From: Paraburkholderia fungorum
GTDB lineage: Bacteria; Pseudomonadota; Gammaproteobacteria; Burkholderiales; Burkholderiaceae
Length of the DNA stretch: 64,000 nucleotides
Assembly (NCBI RefSeq): GCF_902833645.1
Contig: NZ_CADFGE010000008.1
Span: 339,187-403,186, forward strand
Direction: 5' to 3'
Part shown: piece after piece, positions 42,828-50,992 of the stretch
Numbering within the stretch: the first letter of the stretch is position 1
Layout of the letters: each line of letters starts with the position of its first letter
The notes under the pieces: model-generated
Told to the model about the DNA's origin: nothing
Database searches by the model: none
What the model saw: the letters and a program-made list of their open reading frames with translations, nothing else
Translations under genes and position numbers: made by a program

Positions 42828-44665
42828 TCTGCGCCCTCGCCACACTGCACGCCAGCACCGCGGCCGCCGTGCCGGCGCACGCCGACACCCTCACGCATCC
42901 CCACATCGAAGCGGCCCGCGCGGACTGGCAGTCTGACAGCCCGCCATCGGCAGGCTGGGTTTCAGTATCGCTACCCGACGACTGGTCTTCACGCTGGCCG
43001 GAATTCGATGGCGTCGTCTGGTATCGGCTCTCATGGCAACAGGCAGACGTAGCGCATCCTGCCGCGCTAATGCTCGACTATCTGAACATGGCCGGTGCGA
43101 TTTATCTCAACGGCAGCTTGCTCATGCGCGACCGGCATCTGCTTGAACCGTTGACGCGCGCCTGGAACGCGCCACGCTATCAGGTCCTGAGTCCGCCCTT
43201 GCTGCGCGAGGGCACCAATACGCTGCTGATACGCGTGTCGGGGCTGTCGCAATACCAGCCCGGACTTGGCAACATATCGATCGGCGATCCCGACACGCTC
43301 CAGCGCAGCTACGAAGCCGAATACTGGCTGCGCCACGATCTGCAACTCTCCAGCCTTGCCGTCACGGCCACGCTCGGCTGCTTCTTTTTCGCGTTATGGC
43401 TAATGCGTCGGCAGGAAGCCGTCTATGGCTGGTTCAGTTTGATGTCGCTCGCCTGGTGGTGGGTGGCGCTCAACCAGGTGGCGACGAGCCCATGGCCGTT
43501 TGCCAGTACTGACGGGTGGGAAAGTGCCAACTCGATCGCGCTGATTATCTATAGCGCGGCATTCACGATGTTCTCCATACGCTTTTGCGAACGGCGTTTG
43601 CCACGTATCGAGACCGTCCTCTGGCTACTCGTGGCCGTCGGCACGATCGTCATGCTCGCGACACCGCACAGCGATATGGGCATGACGCGCGCCGTCCTGA
43701 CCGTGGCGCAGGCCTGCAGTTTCTTCGCGACCTGCTTTGCCTTTCTCTACGTCGCATTGCGTCACGGTCGCACCGATCATCGCATTCTGTCGATCTGCAT
43801 TGCCATTTTCCTGATCGCCGGCATGCATGACCTCCTGACGTTCCTCGGTATCCTCAACGACAATCGCTACTACTCCGCACTCACGTCGCAATTGCAGATG
43901 ATCGGCATGGCGCTGGTGCTCGCCTGGAATTTCGTCGCCAGTCTGCGCCGTATCGAGCGCTTCAACGAGGAGTTGAACATCACCGTCGACGCGGCCAGGG
44001 CCGAACTGGCGAACACACTGCACCGCGAGCACGAACTCGAAGTCGCCAACGTCAGGCTCAACGAACGGCTCAATCTCGCCCACGACCTTCATGACGGGCT
44101 GGGCGGCACGCTTGTCAGCAGCATTGCCACGCTCGAGCACGCACCGCACGGTATCCCGTCCGGACGCTTCCTGTCGATTCTGAAAGAGCTGCGCGACGAT
44201 CTGCGCATCATCATCGATACGGCCTCGACCCAGCGGCCCGGCGAATCTCCGCTGGCCGATCAGATCGGTCCGCTGCGGCACCGGCTCACGAGCCTGCTGG
44301 AAAGCCACGGCATCGAGTGCCGCTGGTCGATCGCCGGTCTTGACCGGTGCTACCTGCCGCCCTCGAAAAGCATCGACGTCATGCGGATTCTTCAGGAAGC
44401 CCTCACCAACGTCTTCAAGCACAGCCGCGCCAGCCAGGTGGAGATCGAGCTGCACAGCGACGAGCGCGAACTCGCACTCGCTGTTCGCGACAACGGAATT
44501 GGTTTCGATCCCGCCGCGCTCCAGCAGCATGCGGGAACCGGCATGCGCAGTATGCAGGCGCGTGCGCAGCGGCTGGGCGGAACGCTGCGGATTCGATCCG
44601 CTGCCGGCCTCACGGCACTGGATATGCAGGTGGCGCGAGCTGAAACTGAACCCATGCTTCGTTAG
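42737..44665 (+). CDS. Sensor histidine kinase with 7TMR-DISM-like sensor
   Basis: 642 residues from ATG 42737, which overlaps the response-regulator gene by 91 bp; no later in-frame ATG/GTG before the conserved region. Layout: signal sequence (WLVALICALATLHASTAAAV), an extracytoplasmic jelly-roll-like domain (YRLSWQQADVAHPAALMLDY, NGSLLMRDRH), seven hydrophobic segments, a coiled linker, HisKA_3 DHp with NLAHDLHDGLGGTLVSS and HATPase with EALTNVFKHSR, DNGIGFDP and GTGMRSMQARAQRLGG. The 7TMR-DISM type senses small diffusible ligands. Phosphotransfer to 42132 is inferred from pairing. Confidence 0.88.
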   Translation: MSRQEHLQETGGQLSHSGRVRSAHAWLVALICALATLHASTAAAVPAHADTLTHPHIEAARADWQSDSPPSAGWVSVSLPDDWSSRWPEFDGVVWYRLSWQQADVAHPAALMLDYLNMAGAIYLNGSLLMRDRHLLEPLTRAWNAPRYQVLSPPLLREGTNTLLIRVSGLSQYQPGLGNISIGDPDTLQRSYEAEYWLRHDLQLSSLAVTATLGCFFFALWLMRRQEAVYGWFSLMSLAWWWVALNQVATSPWPFASTDGWESANSIALIIYSAAFTMFSIRFCERRLPRIETVLWLLVAVGTIVMLATPHSDMGMTRAVLTVAQACSFFATCFAFLYVALRHGRTDHRILSICIAIFLIAGMHDLLTFLGILNDNRYYSALTSQLQMIGMALVLAWNFVASLRRIERFNEELNITVDAARAELANTLHREHELEVANVRLNERLNLAHDLHDGLGGTLVSSIATLEHAPHGIPSGRFLSILKELRDDLRIIIDTASTQRPGESPLADQIGPLRHRLTSLLESHGIECRWSIAGLDRCYLPPSKSIDVMRILQEALTNVFKHSRASQVEIELHSDERELALAVRDNGIGFDPAALQQHAGTGMRSMQARAQRLGGTLRIRSAAGLTALDMQVARAETEPMLR

Positions 44666-44907
44666 GCCGTGAGCGGACGCTCACCCACACGCCACAGCCA
44701 GGCGACGCCACTGTATCGCCGGTCGTGTGCGGGACCGGCATCGGCATCGGCACCAGGGGGCACGCCAGATACTGCGTGCTATGCTTGGATCGGTAACCTT
44801 TTTGCAAGAAACCAACCCGTATCCGTGCCGACAACACGGTAAGCGCCGTTCAGAACGCTGCACGGGTCGGCACAAGACTGAGCCGGACACGATCGCGACC
44901 GCCGACC

Positions 44908-45642
44908 ATGGACTACCGTCATCTGCAACAGCGCAAGAGCTTGCACGGCCGCATTGTGCAGGAGCTAGGCATGGATATCGTCGGCGGGAAAGTACAGCCA
45001 GGCCAGCGCCTGCCTGCCGAGACTGTGCTGTGCGAGCGCTATGGCGTGAGCCGCCCCGTGCTGCGCGAGGCGACTCGCGTACTGGTGGCAAAAGGTCTGG
45101 TGGTATCGAAACCGCGTGTGGGCAGTGTGGTGAAGCCTCGCGCGGATTGGCACATGCTGGACCCCGACGTCCTGTTCTGGACGATCAACAGTGTGCCGGA
45201 GGGCGAGTTCTTCGGTTCGCTGCTGACCGTGCGCCGCGTGATCGAACCCGCGGCGGCGGCACTCGCCGCCACGGCGGCAACCAGCGAGGATCTCGCGCGC
45301 ATCGCATCGGCTTACGATCAGATGGAACGTGCGGAAACCGCAAGCGCGCTACTGGACCCCGACCTCGAGTTTCACCGCGCCATCATGGCGGCCACTCACA
45401 ACGACCTGCTGGCCTATATCGGCAACATGCTGTCGCTTGCCCTGTCCGAATCGATCAAGCTGACGAGTCGCCATCCGGACACGCATGCGTTGTCGCTGCC
45501 TCGTCACAAGGCGATTCTCACCGCGATCCAGAGCCGCGATCCGCTGGGTGCCCGGCAGGCAAGCCTCGTTCAGCTCGACAATGCGCGTGCAGACGCCGTA
45601 AGCGTGCTGGAAACCGGCGGCCAGTTTCAGACGCACCCCTGA
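44908..45642 (+). CDS. GntR family (FadR/FCD) transcriptional regulator
   Basis: 244 residues. N-terminal winged HTH with GGKVQPGQRLPAETVLCERY and GVSRPVLREATRVLVAKGLV, C-terminal FCD domain (AASALLDPDLEFHRAIMAAT... with the metal-binding His set and LPRHKAILTAIQSRDP). FCD regulators sense sugar acids, amino acids or lactate. It precedes the ABC importer genes (46057-48922), and a palindrome at 45845-45865 between them fits its binding site. No clear Shine-Dalgarno at ATG 44908. Confidence 0.9.
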   Translation: MDYRHLQQRKSLHGRIVQELGMDIVGGKVQPGQRLPAETVLCERYGVSRPVLREATRVLVAKGLVVSKPRVGSVVKPRADWHMLDPDVLFWTINSVPEGEFFGSLLTVRRVIEPAAAALAATAATSEDLARIASAYDQMERAETASALLDPDLEFHRAIMAATHNDLLAYIGNMLSLALSESIKLTSRHPDTHALSLPRHKAILTAIQSRDPLGARQASLVQLDNARADAVSVLETGGQFQTHP

Positions 45643-45844
45643 TCCGCACGCAGCGAACGCCTGACGTCCCGCGCGTTGCGCTTCTTTCGTGCAGCCACCC
45701 GATAGTCATACTATTCAGGCACCCTATAACGCACAGCAATTCGGCTCCGCGAGATCCGCACTGAGCGAGGCGGGGCTACTCCATCATCGTGTTGCGCCGC
45801 ACTGCTTCAACCCAATATCGAAGGCCGCGCTGCAGCGCAAAAAT

Positions 45845-45865
45845 TTAATTAGTCCGACTAGTTAA
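45845..45865. promoter_or_regulatory. 21-bp near-perfect palindrome, candidate GntR operator
   Basis: TTAATTAGTC-C-GACTAGTTAA: arms match in 9 of 10 positions around a central C. It lies ~210 bp before the start codon of the substrate-binding protein gene and ~200 bp after the GntR regulator. FadR-branch GntR proteins bind short palindromes with GTxxxAC-type cores; GTCCGAC here fits. Confidence 0.6.
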
Positions 45866-46056
45866 GGGTATACATCGATTAGTAGGCGAAAGAGCGTGAT
45901 ATAGCATTTTCTGGTGGGTAGTCATGCGTACGCGCGTGCACGTGGGCTTCATGAACGAAATGATGCCCGGCTCCGGTGTTGCTCTTGCCGGGGCTTTTCC
46001 TGCTTGCGCCGTCATGGACCGTGAAGTGTTCAATAATTGAGAGACGGGAGATAGAA

Positions 46057-47154
46057 ATGGCGCAAGCGAAGGAAGACGAAGACGAAGTGCAAGGCACGCG
46101 TCGGGGCTTGTTAAAAGGCGCGGGACTCTCCGCGGCACTCGCGTTAATGGGTGGGATGGGCGGCATGGGTGGCCTGATCACGCAGGCCCAGGCGGCGGAA
46201 GGCGGTTCGTTCCCCGGCCACAAGCGGTGGAAAATCGTCTTCGTCAATCACGTCACGACAAATCCGTTCTTCGTTCCCACGCAATACGGCATTCAGGATG
46301 CGACGGCCATGCTGGGAATGGACTACCAATGGACCGGCTCGGCCAATGCCGACATCGGCGAAATGGTCAACGCAGTGAACGCGGCGATCGCCGCGAAAGC
46401 CGACGCGATTGCCGTACCGATCGTCGACCCGAAAGCATTCGACAAACCCATCCAGGCCGCGCTCGACGCGGGCATTCCCGTGTTCGCCTATAACGCCGAC
46501 GCGCCGTCCGGCTCGACCAATCCGCGTCTTGCGTATATCGGTCAGGATCTCTATCTTTCCGGCTATCAGATGGGCGAGCGAATCTCGAACCTGATCGACA
46601 GCGGCCTCGTCGCACTCTTTATCGCCACGCCAGGACAGCTCAACATTCAGCCGCGGCTTGACGGCGCCGCCGCCGCAATCAAGAAATCGGGCAAGAAGAT
46701 CGACGTGCAGACCATCGCAACCGGCGCGACCGTCAACGAAGAGCTATCGAAGATCAAGTCCTTCTATCTCGGCCACCAGGATCTCAAGGGCATGTTTGCC
46801 GTGGATGCGGGCAGCACTCAGGGCGTGGCCGAAGTGATGAAAGAATCCAACCTGCCGTCCAAAGGTATCCACGGCGGCGGCTTCGATCTGTTGCCGCGCA
46901 CGGTCGATCTGATTCACGATGGCTTCCTCGATTTCACGATCGATCAGCAGCCCTACGTGCAGGGTTTCTATACGGTCGTGGAGGCGTTCATCTTTCTCGC
47001 CTCCGGTGGTCTGGTAGGGCCCGCCAATGTCAACACGGGCCTGAAGTTCGTCACCAAGGGCACGGTCGATCCGTACCTGAACACATCGACGCGCTATGAA
47101 GGCAAGAGCACGAAAGCCCAGATCGTGCCACGCACGGGTGCGATCAAAGGGTGA
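46057..47154 (+). CDS. Sugar-type ABC transporter substrate-binding protein (Tat-like signal)
   Basis: 365 residues from ATG 46057 (GGGAG upstream). N-terminal TRRGLLKGAGLSAALALMGG gives a twin-arginine-type signal. Mature part: WKIVFVNHVTTNPFFVPTQY, DAIAVPIVDPKAFDKPIQAA and PVFAYNADAPSGSTNPRLAY, the periplasmic-binding-protein type 1 fold (Peripla_BP_4, RbsB-like). First gene of an importer with the permease and ATPase downstream; the cargo is probably a sugar or sugar alcohol. Confidence 0.92.
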   Translation: MAQAKEDEDEVQGTRRGLLKGAGLSAALALMGGMGGMGGLITQAQAAEGGSFPGHKRWKIVFVNHVTTNPFFVPTQYGIQDATAMLGMDYQWTGSANADIGEMVNAVNAAIAAKADAIAVPIVDPKAFDKPIQAALDAGIPVFAYNADAPSGSTNPRLAYIGQDLYLSGYQMGERISNLIDSGLVALFIATPGQLNIQPRLDGAAAAIKKSGKKIDVQTIATGATVNEELSKIKSFYLGHQDLKGMFAVDAGSTQGVAEVMKESNLPSKGIHGGGFDLLPRTVDLIHDGFLDFTIDQQPYVQGFYTVVEAFIFLASGGLVGPANVNTGLKFVTKGTVDPYLNTSTRYEGKSTKAQIVPRTGAIKG

Positions 47155-48152
47155 GCGCTCCCGTGACGGACGTTCAAAAATCCGCAATGCGTCCGAGGCG
47201 CTGGTCAGGCGCGCTCGGACGTTCCAGCGAAATTCGCATCTTGGCGGTCGCGCTGATCCTCAGCATCTACTTCGAGAGCGTCAACCATGACTTCCTGCTG
47301 ACCAGCGCGAGTCTTCAGAATCTTTCGCAGTTCATCGCCCCGGTGGCGATCATCGCCTTCGGCGAAATCATGCTGATGATCGGCGGGGAAATCGATCTTT
47401 CCGCCGGGATGGTCTTTGCGTTCGCGCCTTTCATCATGTATTTCGCCATCGAGGCCGGCGTGCCCGCATGGCTCGCGATCATTATCGGCGTGATCGCAGC
47501 GGGCCTGGTCGGCCTGATCAATGGCGCGGTGACGGTGTACCTGCGCATCCCCTCTTTCGTGACCACGCTGGGTACGTTGTTCTTCGTGAACGGCCTCACG
47601 CTGACGATCTCGCGAGGTACGCCGGTTTCGCCGCCGGAGAACTCCGCGTTGGCTGCGTTCATGGGGGAATGGGGTTACAGCGAAATCATCTGGACGCTGG
47701 CCATTGCCGCCTTCATGCACGTGTTGCTGCGTCATACACGCTGGGGTTTGCATACGATCGCGTCGGGAGCGAATCAACTGGGTGCGAGCGAAGCGGGGAT
47801 CCAGGTCAGACGCCTGAAACTTGGCAACTTTATTCTTGCCGCGGTGCTCGCCGGCTTGACCGGGATACTCGAAGGTTTTCGTATCACGTCGATCGATCCG
47901 CAAGCGGGCGGTAACCAGATCATGTTTCTTGCGGTTGCCGCGGCCGTGATTGGCGGCACGCCGCTCGCCGGCGGCTCGGGCACGATCATCGGCGGGCTGA
48001 TCGGCGCGGCGGTGCTCGGCATTCTCAATGACGGCTTCACGCTGATCGGTATCAACGCCTTCACCTTCAACATGATTCTCGGCGCGGCGATCCTCGGGGC
48101 CATGATCTTCAACATCCACGTGGTTCGTCTCGCACGCAAGGGAGAGCTGTGA
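47151..48152 (+). CDS. ABC transporter permease (RbsC-like)
   Basis: 333 residues starting at GTG 47151, which overlaps the preceding stop. Many hydrophobic helices (LAVALILSIYFESVNHDFLL, IIAFGEIMLMIGGEIDLSAG, FFVNGLTLTISRGTPVSPPE). EGFRITSIDPQAGGNQIMFL and AAAVIGGTPLAGGSGTIIGG match the branched-chain/ribose permease family (BPD_transp_2). Middle gene of the importer; overlaps the ATPase by a few bases. Confidence 0.93.
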   Translation: MSAPVTDVQKSAMRPRRWSGALGRSSEIRILAVALILSIYFESVNHDFLLTSASLQNLSQFIAPVAIIAFGEIMLMIGGEIDLSAGMVFAFAPFIMYFAIEAGVPAWLAIIIGVIAAGLVGLINGAVTVYLRIPSFVTTLGTLFFVNGLTLTISRGTPVSPPENSALAAFMGEWGYSEIIWTLAIAAFMHVLLRHTRWGLHTIASGANQLGASEAGIQVRRLKLGNFILAAVLAGLTGILEGFRITSIDPQAGGNQIMFLAVAAAVIGGTPLAGGSGTIIGGLIGAAVLGILNDGFTLIGINAFTFNMILGAAILGAMIFNIHVVRLARKGEL

Positions 48153-48922
48153 TGTCCGAGGTGCCGGAGGCGCTGCGCGGCGAAGATATCGTCAAGCGTT
48201 TCGGTGCGGTCACCGCGCTCGATGGGATGTCGCTAACACTCCGACAGGGCGAGATCCTTGGCGTGCTGGGCGACAACGGCGCCGGCAAATCGACCTTGAT
48301 CAAGATCCTGACGGGCTTTCATCAGCAGACCGGCGGCAAGCTCTTTGTCGGCGGCGAGGAAACCTTGCTTCGCTCGGTCGACCATGCCCGTTCGCTCGGC
48401 ATTGAATGCGTCTACCAGGATCTGGCGCTGGCCAATTCGCTGAGCATCTATCACAACATGTTTCTCAATCGCGAGATCATCCGGCGCGGGCCGTTCCGGC
48501 TGTTGAACAATCGCGCCATGCGTGAGCGTGCCGCCGAGTGTCTGGAAGAAATCGGCGTGCATGTGCCGTCGGTCGATCTGCCGGTCGAACAGTTGTCCGG
48601 CGGACAGCGGCAGGCTATCGCGGTGGCTCGCGCGGTCAATTCGAATGCGAAAATTCTGCTGCTCGACGAGCCGCTCGCCGCCATGGGCGCCCGCGAAGCC
48701 GGGCTAATCATCGACCTGATCCTGCGGCTGAAGAACAAAGGCGGCCTGTCGATCATCATGATCATGCACAACTACGCGCAGACGCTCGATATCGCGGACC
48801 GGGTGATGCTGATGCAGCGCGGGCGCGTCACGTACCAGCGCGAAGCCGCGAGTACGTCGGTTGAAGAATTGATGGATATCGTGCGGCGCGAATATCGCGC
48901 AATGCGAACAGCGGCGAACTGA
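48152..48922 (+). CDS. ABC transporter ATP-binding protein (single domain)
   Basis: 256 residues from ATG 48152 (GGAGAG upstream; GTG 48149 possible). Walker A GDNGAGKSTL, Q-loop in VYQDLALANSLS, signature LSGGQRQAIAVARA, Walker B ILLLDEPLA and the switch His in IIMIMHNYAQTL. Only one nucleotide-binding domain, as in FrcA-type sugar importers, rather than the double RbsA type. Completes the operon started at 46057. Confidence 0.94.
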   Translation: MSEVPEALRGEDIVKRFGAVTALDGMSLTLRQGEILGVLGDNGAGKSTLIKILTGFHQQTGGKLFVGGEETLLRSVDHARSLGIECVYQDLALANSLSIYHNMFLNREIIRRGPFRLLNNRAMRERAAECLEEIGVHVPSVDLPVEQLSGGQRQAIAVARAVNSNAKILLLDEPLAAMGAREAGLIIDLILRLKNKGGLSIIMIMHNYAQTLDIADRVMLMQRGRVTYQREAASTSVEELMDIVRREYRAMRTAAN

Positions 48923-48967
48923 TCCCGCAAGCTGCGCGCAACGCGTACTGCCTTGCGCAAAATGCCT

Positions 48968-48997
48968 AAAAAAAAAGCCGGCCCTATGAGGGCCGGC
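48968..48997 (-). terminator. Intrinsic terminator for minus-strand transcription
   Basis: A 9-bp perfect stem GCCGGCCCT / AGGGCCGGC with ATG loop (48977-48997) and a run of nine As at 48968-48976. Read on the minus strand this is a hairpin followed by nine Us, so it ends transcripts coming from the genes at 49079-50141. It may also slow plus-strand readthrough from the ABC operon. Confidence 0.8.
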
Positions 48998-49038
48998 CAA
49001 ATGGGTTCCGGCCCACTCCGAGGGCCAGTGCCGGAACC

Positions 49039-49071
49039 GTGTGCAACCGGTGTACAACCGGTGTACAACCG
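49039..49071. repeat. Three tandem 11-bp repeats
   Basis: GTGTGCAACCG, GTGTACAACCG, GTGTACAACCG (49039-49071), three units with one mismatch, just before the stop of the small gene at 49079. Directly upstream is another hairpin (GGTTCCGGC ... GCCGGAACC). Function unknown; could be a slipped-strand site. Confidence 0.7.
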
Positions 49072-49078
49072 GCCATGT

Positions 49079-49324
49079 TCAAAGATTCGGCAATCGGTCT
49101 TCAACCGGCTCGTAGCAATAGCGAAACTCGCGATCCCCCATCGGCCACGAGTTTCCCGTGCTATCCGTCAAGATCCAGTCGCCCGGGTGCACCTTGCGCC
49201 AACCCTCCGGTGTGGCAACGGCCCACAACTGCCCCTGGCGTTCTACTCGCGGGTGATCGCCTGGGGCAAACCATCTGCTTGCTTCCACGGTTGAACCTCG
49301 ATTACTGTGCCTACTGAAGCGCAT
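49079..49324 (-). CDS. Small hypothetical protein
   Basis: 81 residues from Met 49324. Compact and protein-like (STVEASRWFAPGDHPRVERQ, AVATPEGWRKVHPGDWILTD, MGDREFRYCYEP), with PGDW and Tyr/Trp-rich motifs that resemble small conserved phage or accessory proteins of unknown function. No signal or membrane segment. Located between the terminator at 48968 and the OmpR-type regulator, transcribed in the same direction as that regulator. Function unknown. Confidence 0.55.
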   Translation of the reverse strand: MRFSRHSNRGSTVEASRWFAPGDHPRVERQGQLWAVATPEGWRKVHPGDWILTDSTGNSWPMGDREFRYCYEPVEDRLPNL

Positions 49325-49436
49325 CCTCGCACCCTGTCTGTCGATCTCAGGAGCGGACCTGTGGCGCCTACAGGTCCGCAGCAGACTGTCTGCTGAAACA
49401 ACACCGCGTTCGACACCGCATTCGCGGCACACGGTT

Positions 49437-50141
49437 TCAATCCCAGGCCAGCTTGCTGAACTGATAGCCCTTGCCGCGGACCGTCTTGATGCGCTGCGAC
49501 GTACCGGCGTGGTCGTGCAGCTTGCGACGCAATTTGGAAATGCCGCCGTCGATCGTGCGGTCGAGCCCATCGAATTCGATGCCGCGCAGTTGCCGCATCA
49601 ACTCGTCACGGCTCACCACCTCGCCCGCGCAACTCACCAACGCCCACAACAAGTCGAACTCGGCCGATGTCAGATCGGGCTGGCTGCCATCCGGGAGCTT
49701 GACCGTACGGCTTGCCCGGCAGATCTCGAACCTGCCGAAGGTATAGCGCTCGGGTTGGGCAGCCTCCGCCGCACGCGTAGTCACGGGGCGCGATTGCGCC
49801 TTGATGCGCGCCAGCAGCACGCGCGGTTCGACGGACTGATGTATGGGGGCGTCCGCGCCGAATTCGCGGCCCAGTACTTCGGCGAACTGTTTGTTGCGCT
49901 CGGGCACCATGATGATCATCCCGTCGAACTGCTCGCACGCGTCGCGGTAAATCTGCAAACCGTCCTTGCCTGACAGGTTCGCTTCGAGGATCGCCAGGTC
50001 CGGACGACGCTCGAGAATGGCCGGCACGGCGTTGTTGCCGTGCAGCACCGCCTCGACGTCGTATTCGCGTTTGCGCAAATAGTCGGTGACCAGCGCCGAC
50101 AGGCGGTCATCGTCTTCGACAAACAGGATCCGGAATGACAT
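49437..50141 (-). CDS. OmpR-family response regulator with degenerate receiver
   Basis: 234 residues. Receiver domain ILFVEDDDRLSALVTDYL keeps the acidic pocket, but the normal phospho-Asp position (LAILEANLSGKDG) is Glu53, the conserved Thr/Ser is Pro80 (IIMVPERN) and the conserved Lys position reads Gln102 (IHQSVEPR). C-terminal OmpR winged helix is intact (TSAEFDLLWALVSCAGEVVS; GRTIDG-type DRTIDGGISKLRRKL; IKTVRGKGYQFS). Probably works without phosphorylation, with Glu mimicking phospho-Asp or through another input. No kinase gene next to it. Confidence 0.88.
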   Translation of the reverse strand: MSFRILFVEDDDRLSALVTDYLRKREYDVEAVLHGNNAVPAILERRPDLAILEANLSGKDGLQIYRDACEQFDGMIIMVPERNKQFAEVLGREFGADAPIHQSVEPRVLLARIKAQSRPVTTRAAEAAQPERYTFGRFEICRASRTVKLPDGSQPDLTSAEFDLLWALVSCAGEVVSRDELMRQLRGIEFDGLDRTIDGGISKLRRKLHDHAGTSQRIKTVRGKGYQFSKLAWD

Positions 50142-50620
50142 GGGACGAATCGTTCACGACGAGTTGTTTGAATAGCGGCAGGCAAAGGCATGGCGCGATG
50201 CACGGTCAACACGCAACAACGCCGCGCCAGCCTGCTCGACGCGCAGCATAGCTTATGCGTTGGACATCTTGCGCACCCCTATACAAATCTCCACAAATGC
50301 ACAAGCAATTCGACATGGGCGCACACAATCCATCGGCCTGATCGGTAGCGGGGAAGACCTGCCGCAACGAAAGGCTGGCGCAATGCGTGGCCGCCGCATT
50401 TTTGGCGGAAGAGTTCGTGACGCGCTTAAGGTTGTGGGCCGATAATTCCCATGGCGACCTCCAGTAGCCTGAGTTGGCCGGGTACTGCTGCACTCCCCTG
50501 GCACACAACTGCCGTTCGCGATTTTTTCGACGCCACCTGTCCGTCAGCATGCGGCCCGCGCGTCATTGTAGTGGCGGCTCAATGCAATTCGCCCGCCCTA
50601 ACCCCATGACGGAGGCTCAT
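50142..50620. other. Intergenic region, no gene seen
   Basis: 479 bp between the divergent OmpR-type regulator and the DGPF gene. Should hold the promoters of both. No RNA or coding frame that I can support. Confidence 0.4.
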
Positions 50621-50992
50621 ATGCAATATCTATTGATGATCTACTCGGAAGAGAACGGCTGGAACAAAATGACCGCCAGCGAGCGGCAGCAAGGCGTTGC
50701 AGCCTATCAGGCGTACACCGAGTCGTTGAAAAAAGCGGAGGTGCTGCTGGGCTCCAACCGGTTGCAGCACACGAGCACGGCCACCACGGTACGGCTTGTC
50801 GACGGCAAGCCGCAGGTGCTTGACGGACCGTTTTCCGATTCGAAGGAGCAACTCGCCGGCTACTACCTGATCGACGTGCCCAATCTGGACGCGGCAATCG
50901 CGTGGGCGTCGCGTTGTCCCGGCGCGGCGCACGGCCTGATGGAAGTGCGCCCGGTCTGGACTGCCCCCTACGACGCGCCATCTGTTGCATGA
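50621..50992 (+). CDS. YCII-related (DGPF) protein
   Basis: 123 residues from ATG 50621, with GGAGG at 50611-50615. Family features: MQYLLMIYSEENGWNKMT, VLDGPFSDSKEQLAGYYLID (the DGPF motif) and PNLDAAIAWASRCPGAAHGL, VRPVW. Overlaps the sigma-factor gene by four bases (ATGA), so both are made together. A second, orphan DGPF gene lies at 11200. Confidence 0.93.
   Translation: MQYLLMIYSEENGWNKMTASERQQGVAAYQAYTESLKKAEVLLGSNRLQHTSTATTVRLVDGKPQVLDGPFSDSKEQLAGYYLIDVPNLDAAIAWASRCPGAAHGLMEVRPVWTAPYDAPSVA

Noticed and set aside
49039..49071. 11-bp tandem repeats considered as plasmid iterons
   Set aside because: Only three units, no AT-rich region or rep gene next to them.
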